Source: BOG-908 sp963848205 (GTDB lineage: Bacteria > Pseudomonadota > Alphaproteobacteria > Acetobacterales > Acetobacteraceae). Taken from it: a DNA stretch of 64,000 nt. The translations under genes and the position numbers were made by a program. Shown here one piece after another: positions 16,450 through 24,366 of this stretch. The notes under the pieces were generated by a model, which was not told where the DNA came from, did not search any database, and saw only the letters and a list, made by a program, of their open reading frames with translations. The stretch lies in contig CAWKCV010000001.1 in assembly GCA_963848205.1 (NCBI GenBank), positions 124,001 to 188,000 of the forward strand, read 5' to 3'. Within the stretch, counting starts at the first letter, position 1; each line of letters begins with the position of its first letter.

Positions 16450-18132
16450 ATGCGCTTGGGTAGGTGGAGTTTGGCTGCCCGGTTAGCGCTGCTCGGTGCC
16501 ACGCTCATGGCCGCCTGCATCATGATGACGGTCGGGCTGGCGGTCTGGCAGATCGGCAGCGTGATGTCCGATCGCGCGCAGGCAGCGCTCGAGATCAACC
16601 TGAACGTCGCCAACGAACTGCTGCAGCAGAAAACCGCGAGCACCGGGTTGCACCTGCAATCGGGCAAGCTCGTGGCTGGCAACGGTTACGTGCTGAATGA
16701 CGACGGCGATCTGGTGGACCGCATAGCTTCCGTCGCCGGCGGCGTCGCGACAATCTTCCAGGGTCCTGTCCGCATCAATACAAACGTGCGCAAGGCCGAC
16801 GGCACGAGGGCTGCCGGCACGATCTTGGCGGCCGGCCCGGTCTATGAGGCCGTTCTGCGCGGCGGCCACATCTTTCGTGGCGAGACGGATATCCTCGGGC
16901 AACGGTATTTGACCGTTTACGAGCCGTTACGAAGCGAGGCTGGCGAAGTCGTCGGCATCCTGTTTGTCGGGCTGCAAAAATCGATCTATCTCGCCTGGCT
17001 TTCGGCGCTCGAGACGATGTGTGCGGCGGGCGGGGCTGCGCTGAGTGCCATCGGCGGATTGGCCATGTTCGTGGGTATTCGGAAGACATTGCGCCCGCTT
17101 GATGGTCTACGAGAGGCAATGAGCCATCTTGCCGATGGCGACCTCGACGTGGGCGTGCCAGCCCGCGATCGAACCGATGAAATCGGCCGGATGGCAGGCG
17201 CGGTCCAGGTTTTCAAGGATCGGGCACAAACCATGCGCACACTTGCCGCCGACCAGGAGCGCCAGGTCGGTCTGAAGCTTGCACGTGGCGAGGCTCTGTC
17301 CGAACTGACGCAACTGTTCGAGAAAAGCATGTCGTCCCTGGCCAACTCGGTATCGAGCGCTGCCAGCGACCTGCGCACGACCGCGGTGACGATGAGCGAG
17401 ACCGCCGGCGACGCGGATCGGCAAACTGGCACGGTCACGCTCGCGGCAGAGGCAGCGACACGCAACGTTCAAAGCGTGGCAAAGGCGGCCGGCGAACTCG
17501 CGGGTTCCGTGACAGAGGTATCGGCGCGGATCGCCCATTCGGCTGAGATCACCGGACGGGCGAATAGCGAGCTGCAACGCACCGATCGTCTGGTCACCGT
17601 CCTGGCCGACAACGCTGCATCCATCGGCGACGTCCTCAGGCTCATTTCCGACATTGCCGACAAAACGAATTTGCTGGCTCTGAATGCAACGATCGAGGCA
17701 GCCCGCGCGGGGGAGCACGGCAAGGGGTTCGCAGTCGTCGCGTCCGAGGTAAAAAGTCTCGCGTCACAGACATCGAAGGCCACCAGTGACATCGCCGGGC
17801 GTGTGCAGTTGATTCGCGAGGCGGTCGGGGAAGCCGTGACCGCGATTCGGGAGATCGGCAACACGATCGTTCTTCTGAACGATCAGTCGGCGATCATCGC
17901 AGGCGCCGTCGACCTGCAACGCGCAGCCACGGCCGAGATGGGCGAAAGCATCGAACGGGCGACCAATGGGAACGAACAGGTCAGCAGCAATATAAAGCTG
18001 GTGCGCGAAGGCGTCATCGGAACGGACGCTGCCGCCGGCCGCGTGCTTGGTGCCTCGTCGGGTCTGTCCGAGCAAGCCGCCCAGCTCACGGCCGAGATTC
18101 AGAGCTTCATCGTATCGGTGCGGGCAGCTTGA
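16450..18132 (+). CDS. Methyl-accepting chemotaxis protein with periplasmic Cache domain
   Basis: This is a chemoreceptor of 560 residues. A first membrane helix (about 12-34) is followed by a periplasmic single-Cache-type domain (about 35-185, with the RINTNVRKADGTRA and GETDILGQRYLTVYEPL motifs of the Cache 3 group), then a second helix (about 190-215), a HAMP domain and a long coiled-coil signalling domain. The hairpin tip ISDIADKTNLLALNATIEAARAGEHGKGFAVVA-like core is canonical for CheA/CheW contact. Two starts are possible: ATG at 16450 (used; it opens directly into a basic residue and helix pattern) and GTG at 16408. No che genes are nearby. The 229-bp upstream gap holds an imperfect 22-bp direct repeat. 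Confidence 0.92.
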   Translation: MRLGRWSLAARLALLGATLMAACIMMTVGLAVWQIGSVMSDRAQAALEINLNVANELLQQKTASTGLHLQSGKLVAGNGYVLNDDGDLVDRIASVAGGVATIFQGPVRINTNVRKADGTRAAGTILAAGPVYEAVLRGGHIFRGETDILGQRYLTVYEPLRSEAGEVVGILFVGLQKSIYLAWLSALETMCAAGGAALSAIGGLAMFVGIRKTLRPLDGLREAMSHLADGDLDVGVPARDRTDEIGRMAGAVQVFKDRAQTMRTLAADQERQVGLKLARGEALSELTQLFEKSMSSLANSVSSAASDLRTTAVTMSETAGDADRQTGTVTLAAEAATRNVQSVAKAAGELAGSVTEVSARIAHSAEITGRANSELQRTDRLVTVLADNAASIGDVLRLISDIADKTNLLALNATIEAARAGEHGKGFAVVASEVKSLASQTSKATSDIAGRVQLIREAVGEAVTAIREIGNTIVLLNDQSAIIAGAVDLQRAATAEMGESIERATNGNEQVSSNIKLVREGVIGTDAAAGRVLGASSGLSEQAAQLTAEIQSFIVSVRAA

Positions 18133-18160
18133 TGCACAAGGCGAATTGCCGGTGCGCGCC

Positions 18161-19126
18161 CTATGAAACGGCAGCCTCCTTGCGGGGACGCACGCCAAGG
18201 ATATGCGCTATCGAATACGTCAAGTCGGGCCTGTTCAGCGTATAGAAATGGAATTCGTCCACGCCGTTCGCCTGCAGTACCCGCACCTGCTCCGCGGCGA
18301 TCACAGCCGCCACGATACGACGGGTTTCCGGGTCATCCTGCGTTCCTTCGAACAGGTCGGCCATCCACGCCGGCACGGTCGCACCACACGACTCGCTGAA
18401 TTTGCGCGCCGTGGCAAAGTTCGACACCGGCATGATCCCCGGCACGATCGGCGCCGTGATGCCAGCCGCCAGGCAACGATCGAGAAACCGCAGAAAGACG
18501 TCCGCATCGAAGAAATACTGGGTGATCGCGCGCGCCGCCCCCGCATCGAGCTTGCGCTTCAGATTGTCCAGATCGTCGCCCGCATTGGCGGCTGTCGGGT
18601 GGGTCTCCGGATAGGCCGCGACCGTGATTTCGAAATCGGCCACACGTTTGAGACCGGCCACGAGCTCGTTGGCGTAAGCATAGCCTTCGGCGTGCGGCGA
18701 ATACTCGCCCTGGTCGGGCGCATCCCCGCGCAGCGCCACGATATGGCGCACCCCCGCTTCCCAGTAGGCACGCGCCACGTCGTCCACCTCACCCCGCGAG
18801 GCGCCCACGCACGTGAGGTGTGCTGCCGGTGTCAGCGTGGTCTCGCGCACGATGCGCTCCACCGTCGCGTGCGTCCGCGCCTGCGTGCTGCCACCCGCGC
18901 CGTAAGTGACGGAGACAAAGCGCGGCCGCAGCCCCTCCAGCCGGCGTATGCAGGCCCAAAGCTGCGTCTCCAGCGCCTCCGTCTTAGGCGGGAAGAACTC
19001 GAAACTAAGCGCCGGCGCCGCGTCGCCGGCAGCGCGCGCCGGCAGACGATTGAAGCGCGGCCCCGTCAGCCAGCGTTCCAGCGTCGCGTGTGGCCGGTCC
19101 AAATCATCGGGGGCATGCTGATCCAT
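18161..19126 (-). CDS. metF: Methylenetetrahydrofolate reductase
   Basis: MetF reduces 5,10-methylene-THF to 5-methyl-THF, the methyl donor for methionine synthesis. The 321-residue TIM-barrel protein has the conserved LSFEFFPPKTEA, FVSVTYGAGGSTQ, the FAD-contact LRGDAP, AAYPETHPTA and ITQYFFDADVF. The length is slightly above the ~300 of E. coli because of a variable N-terminus of about 40 residues. It is divergent from mlaA; the gap of 184 bp should hold both promoters, but no riboswitch fold was recognised. It links functionally with ahcY in this window through the methyl cycle. Confidence 0.95.
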   Translation of the reverse strand: MDQHAPDDLDRPHATLERWLTGPRFNRLPARAAGDAAPALSFEFFPPKTEALETQLWACIRRLEGLRPRFVSVTYGAGGSTQARTHATVERIVRETTLTPAAHLTCVGASRGEVDDVARAYWEAGVRHIVALRGDAPDQGEYSPHAEGYAYANELVAGLKRVADFEITVAAYPETHPTAANAGDDLDNLKRKLDAGAARAITQYFFDADVFLRFLDRCLAAGITAPIVPGIMPVSNFATARKFSESCGATVPAWMADLFEGTQDDPETRRIVAAVIAAEQVRVLQANGVDEFHFYTLNRPDLTYSIAHILGVRPRKEAAVS

Positions 19127-19310
19127 ACCCTGTTAGTGAGGCGTTCAACGCGGCGCCCGCAAGGCCTAAATGCGAAAAGTTCCGCGCCGCAAAACTCCGG
19201 TTCGCAACCGTTATGCTGCGATTGCGTTGTTTCAGCCGCGTCAGATGCTACATACCCGGAACCGGGCGGTCCCTTCCAACCCGCTCAGGCCACTTCAGCC
19301 GAGGACCAAG

Positions 19311-20078
19311 ATGCTCAAACTGCTGGTGCCGTCCCTGTTCGCGGCCGCCCTGGCGCTTAGCGCTTGCGCGACGCGGCCGCCTGCCTCCGATGCCGCGGCC
19401 ACCGCCGATTTCGAGCAGACGAACGACCCGCTGGAGCCCACCAACAGGTTCTTCTACCGCGTGAACAACACGCTCGACACCTACACGCTCAAGCCCGCCG
19501 CACAGGCCTACGTGTATGTCGTGCCCGCGCCCGTGCGCACCGGTGTCCACAACGTTCTCAGCAATCTCTCCAGCCCCGTGCTGCTGGCCGACGATGTGAG
19601 CCAGGCGAACCCACGCCGCGCCGGCGACACGTTCATGCGCTTCATCATCAACAGCACCGCGGGCGGCCTTGGCGTATTCGACGTGGCAAGCGGCTGGGGC
19701 TATCCGAGCCACGACACCAATTTCGGCATTACCCTGGCGCTCTGGGGTGTGCCCGCAGGACCCTACCTCTACCTTCCTCTGCTCGGACCCAGCAGCCCGC
19801 GTGCCGCGACCGGGTTTGGCGTGGACATCGCGCTCGACCCGTTCACCTACGTGCCGCGCGGCTACGGTCTGCTCACGCTCAATTGGGCGCGTTACGGCCT
19901 CGGCCTGCTGGACGCCCGCTCGCGTTTCGCCAGCGACCTCGACCATATCAAGGCTACCGCGCTCGACCCTTACGCCACGTTCCGCAGCCTCTATCGCCAG
20001 AACCTCGACAGCCAGATCGAGGCGGCCCGCCACGACAAGCCGGCAACCCCGCCCGCTTGGGCCAGCGCCGGCCGATAA
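19311..20078 (+). CDS. mlaA: Phospholipid-binding lipoprotein MlaA/VacJ
   Basis: MlaA sits in the outer membrane and removes phospholipids from the outer leaflet. The 255-residue protein has a lipobox (LALSAC, Cys20), followed by NDPLEPTNRFFYRVN, the family hallmark. Further matches are GDTFMRFIINSTAGGLGVFDVA, GITLALWGVPAGPYLYLPLLGPS and the C-terminal LDPYATFRSLYRQNLDSQI. A GAGG lies 7 bp before the ATG. The mlaC gene follows after 26 bp, so the two are probably co-transcribed. mlaF, mlaE and mlaD are not in the window. Confidence 0.95.
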   Translation: MLKLLVPSLFAAALALSACATRPPASDAAATADFEQTNDPLEPTNRFFYRVNNTLDTYTLKPAAQAYVYVVPAPVRTGVHNVLSNLSSPVLLADDVSQANPRRAGDTFMRFIINSTAGGLGVFDVASGWGYPSHDTNFGITLALWGVPAGPYLYLPLLGPSSPRAATGFGVDIALDPFTYVPRGYGLLTLNWARYGLGLLDARSRFASDLDHIKATALDPYATFRSLYRQNLDSQIEAARHDKPATPPAWASAGR

Positions 20079-20104
20079 CCAACTCGTTGTTACGGAGTTT
20101 CGCC

Positions 20105-20728
20105 TTGATCATCTCTCGCCTGAACCGCCGGACTTTTCTGGCCATCTCGTGCGCCACCGTTGCCGTGCTTGCGGCTTCCTCGGTCGCACCCCTGCGCGCG
20201 CAATCCAGCCAGGCCGGAAGCTTCGTGCGCAGCTTTGCCGACCAGCTGGTCGCCATCGTCAACGGCCCGCAGCCCTACGCGCAGAAGAAAGTGGCGCTCG
20301 GCCCGGTGATCGACCGCAACGTGGATGTGTCGCAGATCGCACGCTTCTGCCTCGGCCGGTTCTACAGCACCGCCACACCGGCGCAGCAGACGCAATACAC
20401 GGCGCTGTTCCACAAAGTGTTGCTGAACAACATCGCCGGCCATCTCGGCGAGTATAGCGGCGTGAGCTACGTCATGCATGGCGAGACTGCGCAGGGCGAG
20501 AACACGCTCGTCGGCACTACCATCACGCGGCCGAACCAGCCCACTGTCAACGTGCAATGGGTTGTGGAACACGCCGGCGCCGCGCCGAAAGTCGTCGACG
20601 TGATCGCCGAAGGCACCAGCCTCCGCCTGACGCAACGCAGCGACTACGCAAGCTATCTATCGCACCACAACAACGACATCTCCGCCCTGCTGACTGCACT
20701 GGAGCGGCAAACGAACGGAGCAGAATAA
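20105..20728 (+). CDS. mlaC: MlaC/Ttg2D-family periplasmic phospholipid carrier
   Basis: MlaC shuttles phospholipids through the periplasm between MlaA and the inner-membrane MlaFEDB complex. The protein (207 residues) starts with a twin-arginine-like signal (RRTFLAIS...APLRAQ). Family features are KKVALGPVIDRNVDVSQIARFCLGRFYSTATPAQQTQY and the C-terminal VVDVIAEGTSLRLTQRSDYASYL. No ATG is available; TTG at 20105 is preceded by GGAG at a 7-bp distance and is chosen. Adjacent mlaA supports the role. Confidence 0.92.
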   Translation: MIISRLNRRTFLAISCATVAVLAASSVAPLRAQSSQAGSFVRSFADQLVAIVNGPQPYAQKKVALGPVIDRNVDVSQIARFCLGRFYSTATPAQQTQYTALFHKVLLNNIAGHLGEYSGVSYVMHGETAQGENTLVGTTITRPNQPTVNVQWVVEHAGAAPKVVDVIAEGTSLRLTQRSDYASYLSHHNNDISALLTALERQTNGAE

Positions 20729-20739
20729 GCGCACCGCCA

Positions 20740-21267
20740 CTAGATAAAAGTTTTCTGGTCCTTTCTTTCAAAAAAGGACTGCTTGCTTTCATACTCCAGC
20801 ATGACATGCCCATCGCGATAAAACACGCCATGGCATGTCATCCCGATCGATCCCAGCACCATGCGCGAACTGAAATTGTCCTCGCGCGCAACAGCAACAA
20901 CACGGGCGATACGCCGGTAATCCATTGCATATCGTAGCGCCGCAGATGCCGCCTCCCGTGCGACGCCGCGCCCGCGCGCGCCAGGCCAAACGGCAAAACG
21001 CAACGCCAGTCCGCGCCCGTCCGGCCGCTCATGTATGCCGGTAATCCCCTGAAAATCGGCCCCCTCGCGAATTGCGAACATGCCGATGCCGCGCTCGCCC
21101 CAGAACGTGCGGTCCTGGGCCAGCTCGTCGATCGTCTGCCACTGCGTACGCACGCCACCGAGCATCTGGCCATAGACGAGCGGGTCGGATTTGAGCGCGA
21201 TGAGGGATGAGAGATCGCGGCCGCTGACGGGGTCCATCGTCAGCCGGGGTGTTTGTATCAGAGGCAA
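20740..21267 (-). CDS. GNAT-family N-acetyltransferase
   Basis: This is a RimJ/RimL-like GNAT enzyme of 175 residues. The N-terminus MPLIQTPRLTMDPVSGRDL is typical and supports the TTG start at 21267, which lies at the outer edge of a repeat element. The acetyl-CoA loop is GARGRGVAREAASAAL. The natural end of the fold is near GHVMLEYES; the last 14 residues (KQSFFERKDQKTFI) are encoded by another repeat element. Thus both ends of this gene coincide with repeats. Substrate is unknown. Confidence 0.88.
   Translation of the reverse strand: MPLIQTPRLTMDPVSGRDLSSLIALKSDPLVYGQMLGGVRTQWQTIDELAQDRTFWGERGIGMFAIREGADFQGITGIHERPDGRGLALRFAVWPGARGRGVAREAASAALRYAMDYRRIARVVAVAREDNFSSRMVLGSIGMTCHGVFYRDGHVMLEYESKQSFFERKDQKTFI
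20744..20790. repeat. Interspersed boundary element, copy 5 (single right arm, inside a CDS end)
   Basis: Arm with AAAAGTTTTCTGGTCC, T-rich turn, AAAAAAGGAC and TGCTTGC. It is translated on the minus strand as the C-terminal tail of the GNAT protein and lies in the gap between mlaC and that gene's natural end. Confidence 0.8.
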
Positions 21268-21412
21268 GGAAGCGGTTCTTTTTTGAAGAAAAGAACCGTA
21301 AAACCTTTGCTGCTGGCTGGTGCAGACATTCGCGCCGTCACAGCAGCCACCGCTGGTGCAGGCTCGGAAACAGAAGTTTTCTGGTCCTTTCTTTCAAAAA
21401 AGGACTGCGTCC
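21268..21412. repeat. Interspersed boundary element, copy 6 (two arms, long spacer)
   Basis: Left arm about 21268-21309 (GGTTCTTTTTTG...AAAAGAACC, then GTAAAACCTTTGC) and right arm about 21376-21407 (AGAAGTTTTCTGG, GTCC...GGAC). It fills the whole gap between the EttA-like gene and the GNAT gene, touching the stop of one and the TTG start of the other. Confidence 0.85.
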
Positions 21413-21413
21413 T

Positions 21414-23093
21414 TCACCGCGCCAAAGGCCGATATTTGATCCGATGCGGTTCCGTCGCATCCGCTCCCAGCCGTCGCCGCTTGTCCTCCTCATACGCCTG
21501 GAAGTTTCCCTCGAACCATTCCACATGACTGTCGCCTTCGAACGACAGGATATGCGTCGCCAGCCGATCGAGAAACCAGCGATCGTGGCTGATGATCACG
21601 CAGCAGCCTGCGAATTCGGCGATCGCCTCCTCCAGCGCGCGCAGCGTGTCGACGTCCAGGTCGTTCGTCGGCTCGTCGAGCAGGATGACGTTGCTCTCCT
21701 TCTTCAGCATCTTGGCCAGATGCACGCGGTTGCGCTCGCCGCCTGAGAGAATGCCCACCCGCTTCTGCTGATCCGAGCCTTTGAAATTGAACGCGCCCAC
21801 ATACGCACGCGACGGCACAGCTTTCTTGCCGATATAGATCACGTCCGTGCCGCCGGAGATTTCCTCCCACACAGTCTTCTCGCCATCCAGATCGTCGCGG
21901 CTCTGATCGACATAGCCGAGCTTGACCGTCTCGCCGATCTTCAACTCGCCCGAATCCGGGTGTTCCTGCCCGGTGATCATGCGGAACAATGTCGTCTTGC
22001 CGGCGCCGTTCGGCCCGATGACGCCCACGATGCCGCCAGGCGGCAGCTTGAAATCCAGATCGTCGATGAGCAGCCGGTTGCCATACGCCTTGCGCAGCTT
22101 GTCGGCGGTAATCACCGTGCCACCCAGCCGCGGCGGCGGCGCGATCACGATTTCCGCCGTGCCACCGGCCAACTCCGCCGACTTGGCCTGCATCTCCTCG
22201 TATTTCGCAATGCGCGACTTGCTCTTGGTCTGCCGCGCCTTGGGGCTCGACCTGATCCATTCCAGCTCGCCGGCCAGCGCACGCTGGCGCGCACTCTCCT
22301 CCTTTTCTTCCTGTTTGAGCCGCTTGCCTTTCTGCTCCAGCCAGCTCGAGTAATTGCCCTCGAACGGATAGCCGCGGCCGCGCTCGATCTCCAAAATCCA
22401 GTTCGTCACGTTGTCGAGGAAGTAACGATCATGGGTGACGACCATCACCGTGCCCTCGTAATCGCGCAGCGTGCGCTCCAGCCAGCTCACGCTCTCGGCG
22501 TCGAGATGGTTGGTCGGCTCGTCGAGCAGCAGCAGATCGGGCTTTTCCAGCAGCAGCCGGCACAGCGCCACCCGGCGGCGCTCGCCACCTGAGAGGCGCG
22601 CGACGTCGGCTTCCGGCGGCGGGCATCGCAGTGCGTCGAGCGCGATCTCGATCCGCCGGTCCAGATCCCATCCGTCGGCCGCGTCAATCTGTTCCTGCAA
22701 CGTCGCCTGCTCTGCCAGCAGCGTTTCCATCTCGCTGTCTTCCATCGGCAGCGCGAACCGGTCGGAGATTTCGTTGAACCGTGTCAGCGCCGCCTTCAGC
22801 TCGCCGAACGCTTCGCCCACGTTTTCGGCGACCGTTTTGGTCGGATCGAGATATGGCTCCTGGCTGAGATAGCCCACCCGCGCCCCCTCGGCCGCGAACG
22901 CCTCGCCGCCATACTCGGTCTCGATGCCGGCGATGATCTTCATCAGGGTAGATTTGCCGGCGCCGTTCACGCCGAGCACGCCGATCTTCACACCCGGCAG
23001 AAAGCTCAGCGTGATGCCTTTGAACACCTCGCGGCCGCCCGGATAGGACTTGGTCAGGTCCTTCATTACATAGACATACTGATAGCTGGCCAT
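21414..23093 (-). CDS. ettA: ABC-F translational ATPase, EttA type
   Basis: EttA binds the ribosomal E site and couples translation to energy state. The 559-residue protein has two ABC domains: Walker A GVNGAGKSTLMK and GPNGAGKTTLFR; signatures LSGGERRRVALC and LSGGERNRVHLA; Walker B LLLLDEPTNHLD and VILLDEPTNDLD. The second lobe carries the EttA-type segment. The Lys/Arg-rich linker (WIRSSPKARQTKSKSRIAKYEEM) and the arm region between the domains are typical of EttA, as is the near-standard length (E. coli EttA 555). The ATG at 23093 gives the family start MASYQYVYVMKDLTKSYPGGREV. Its stop abuts a repeat element. The 209-bp upstream gap to the lipase-like gene has no gene. Confidence 0.95.
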   Translation of the reverse strand: MASYQYVYVMKDLTKSYPGGREVFKGITLSFLPGVKIGVLGVNGAGKSTLMKIIAGIETEYGGEAFAAEGARVGYLSQEPYLDPTKTVAENVGEAFGELKAALTRFNEISDRFALPMEDSEMETLLAEQATLQEQIDAADGWDLDRRIEIALDALRCPPPEADVARLSGGERRRVALCRLLLEKPDLLLLDEPTNHLDAESVSWLERTLRDYEGTVMVVTHDRYFLDNVTNWILEIERGRGYPFEGNYSSWLEQKGKRLKQEEKEESARQRALAGELEWIRSSPKARQTKSKSRIAKYEEMQAKSAELAGGTAEIVIAPPPRLGGTVITADKLRKAYGNRLLIDDLDFKLPPGGIVGVIGPNGAGKTTLFRMITGQEHPDSGELKIGETVKLGYVDQSRDDLDGEKTVWEEISGGTDVIYIGKKAVPSRAYVGAFNFKGSDQQKRVGILSGGERNRVHLAKMLKKESNVILLDEPTNDLDVDTLRALEEAIAEFAGCCVIISHDRWFLDRLATHILSFEGDSHVEWFEGNFQAYEEDKRRRLGADATEPHRIKYRPLAR

Positions 23094-23302
23094 AGCGGGC
23101 GGCTCCGAACTGCGAGGGGTGGCAGTCTCTAAAGCCCGCAAGCAGGCCCGGCAAGGAAGGGCATGCCTGCACCTGCGCAAGCCATCGTGCGACAGTCACG
23201 ACAATGCGAGCAGGCCCGGCCGGCCCTCATGCAGGCTTGCTGCTGCACCGCACTCTCCGTCAGCGTCCGACCGCTAAGGGAATTAACAAGGAGCGTCGAA
23301 AG

Positions 23303-24298
23303 ATGCCGCACTGGTATAGCGAGACGGCGTTCGCCAGGATCACGCCGCACACGCTCGGCTTGGCGCGCGCGGCTACGGTCGCAGCGGGCACAACGCCCAC
23401 GGTCGCACAATTCCTCAACGCGGCGAACACGGAATACGTGCTCGGCGGCACGCCGGCCGGCTTGCATCCATTCACCATCTTCGGCGTGCCTGTCAGCTAT
23501 ACGAACGATCTGGACGGCGTCTCAGCCCGCGTCTGGGTGACGCCGCAAAACCAGATCATCATCGCCTATCAGGGTACCACGGGCGGCGAGAATATCGCGG
23601 TCAATCCGTTGGCCGCCCTCACGCAGATCATCACGGATCTCGCCGTCTATGCCGGCGGCACGCCGCCCGCCGAACCGGACTCGCTCAACTTCGCCAAATT
23701 CGTCACCTACTGGGCCAATGTCGAAGGTTTCGCCACGAGCAACATCTTCGTCACCGGCCATTCGCTCGGCGGCATTGAGGCGGAATACGTGGCGCAGCAC
23801 ACCGGGTTGGGCGGGATCGGCTTCGAATCCACCGGCATTCCGCGCTTTGCCGCCGCCGGCACCGGTGCAAATTTCGTCAACGTCGTCACCTACGGCGACC
23901 CGGTCGGCAACTACGCCTCCGACATCAAAGGCGAGCAGCCTTTCGCGCCGGCCTATGTGCCGGGCGGCGGCAGCCTGCCGCATTACGGTCAGATCGTGCT
24001 GGTCGGCAGCCCGTCGGATCAGACCACGCTGAGCCAGGACGTGGCGAATTGGGGCGGCGGCTCGCTCATCAACAATGCCGTCGTGCTGGGTAATCTCGTG
24101 ACCCTGCTGACCGATTTTCATTTGCCGGGCACCCAGGCGCACGACCTGGGCGTCACGCTCAACCCATACTCAACCTTGGTGGATGGCGGCGGGATTCAAA
24201 ACAGGGCGGTGCTGAGTGTCGCCGGCGACACCGTGCCGCAACTCGCCGCCGCGGCCGGCGCCATTGGCCACCTGCTGCCCGGCACACATATCGCCTGA
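23303..24298 (+). CDS. Lipase-like alpha/beta hydrolase (GHSLGG)
   Basis: This 331-residue protein carries the lipase nucleophile elbow GHSLGG (about residue 155) after the strand IFVTGHS, and resembles class-3-type lipases or triacylglycerol-lipase-like proteins. It starts MPHWYSETAFARITPHTLGLARAATVAAG with no cleavable signal peptide, and is rich in Gly, Ala, Thr and Asn like many type I exported proteins. The visible residues do not include an RTX nonapeptide repeat. AAGGAG lies 9 bp upstream of the ATG. Substrate and export route are unknown; an extracellular role is inference. Confidence 0.65.
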   Translation: MPHWYSETAFARITPHTLGLARAATVAAGTTPTVAQFLNAANTEYVLGGTPAGLHPFTIFGVPVSYTNDLDGVSARVWVTPQNQIIIAYQGTTGGENIAVNPLAALTQIITDLAVYAGGTPPAEPDSLNFAKFVTYWANVEGFATSNIFVTGHSLGGIEAEYVAQHTGLGGIGFESTGIPRFAAAGTGANFVNVVTYGDPVGNYASDIKGEQPFAPAYVPGGGSLPHYGQIVLVGSPSDQTTLSQDVANWGGGSLINNAVVLGNLVTLLTDFHLPGTQAHDLGVTLNPYSTLVDGGGIQNRAVLSVAGDTVPQLAAAAGAIGHLLPGTHIA

Positions 24299-24313
24299 CC
24301 ACCCCGAGCACGC

Positions 24314-24366
24314 GAAGCAAAGCAGAAGGTTTTTGGTCCTTTTTTCTAAAAAGGACTACCTGCTTC
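24314..24366. repeat. Interspersed boundary element, copy 7 (single right arm)
   Basis: Arm with GCAAAGCAGAAGGTTTTTGG, GTCC, T-run, AAAAAGGAC and CTGCTTCC, lying between two convergent genes. The TAG stop of the WcbI-like gene (24356-24358) lies inside it. Confidence 0.75.

Noticed and set aside
19127..19310. Riboswitch or tRNA in the metF/mlaA divergent gap
   Set aside because: No tRNA fold or known riboswitch motif could be traced; only weak promoter-like boxes.
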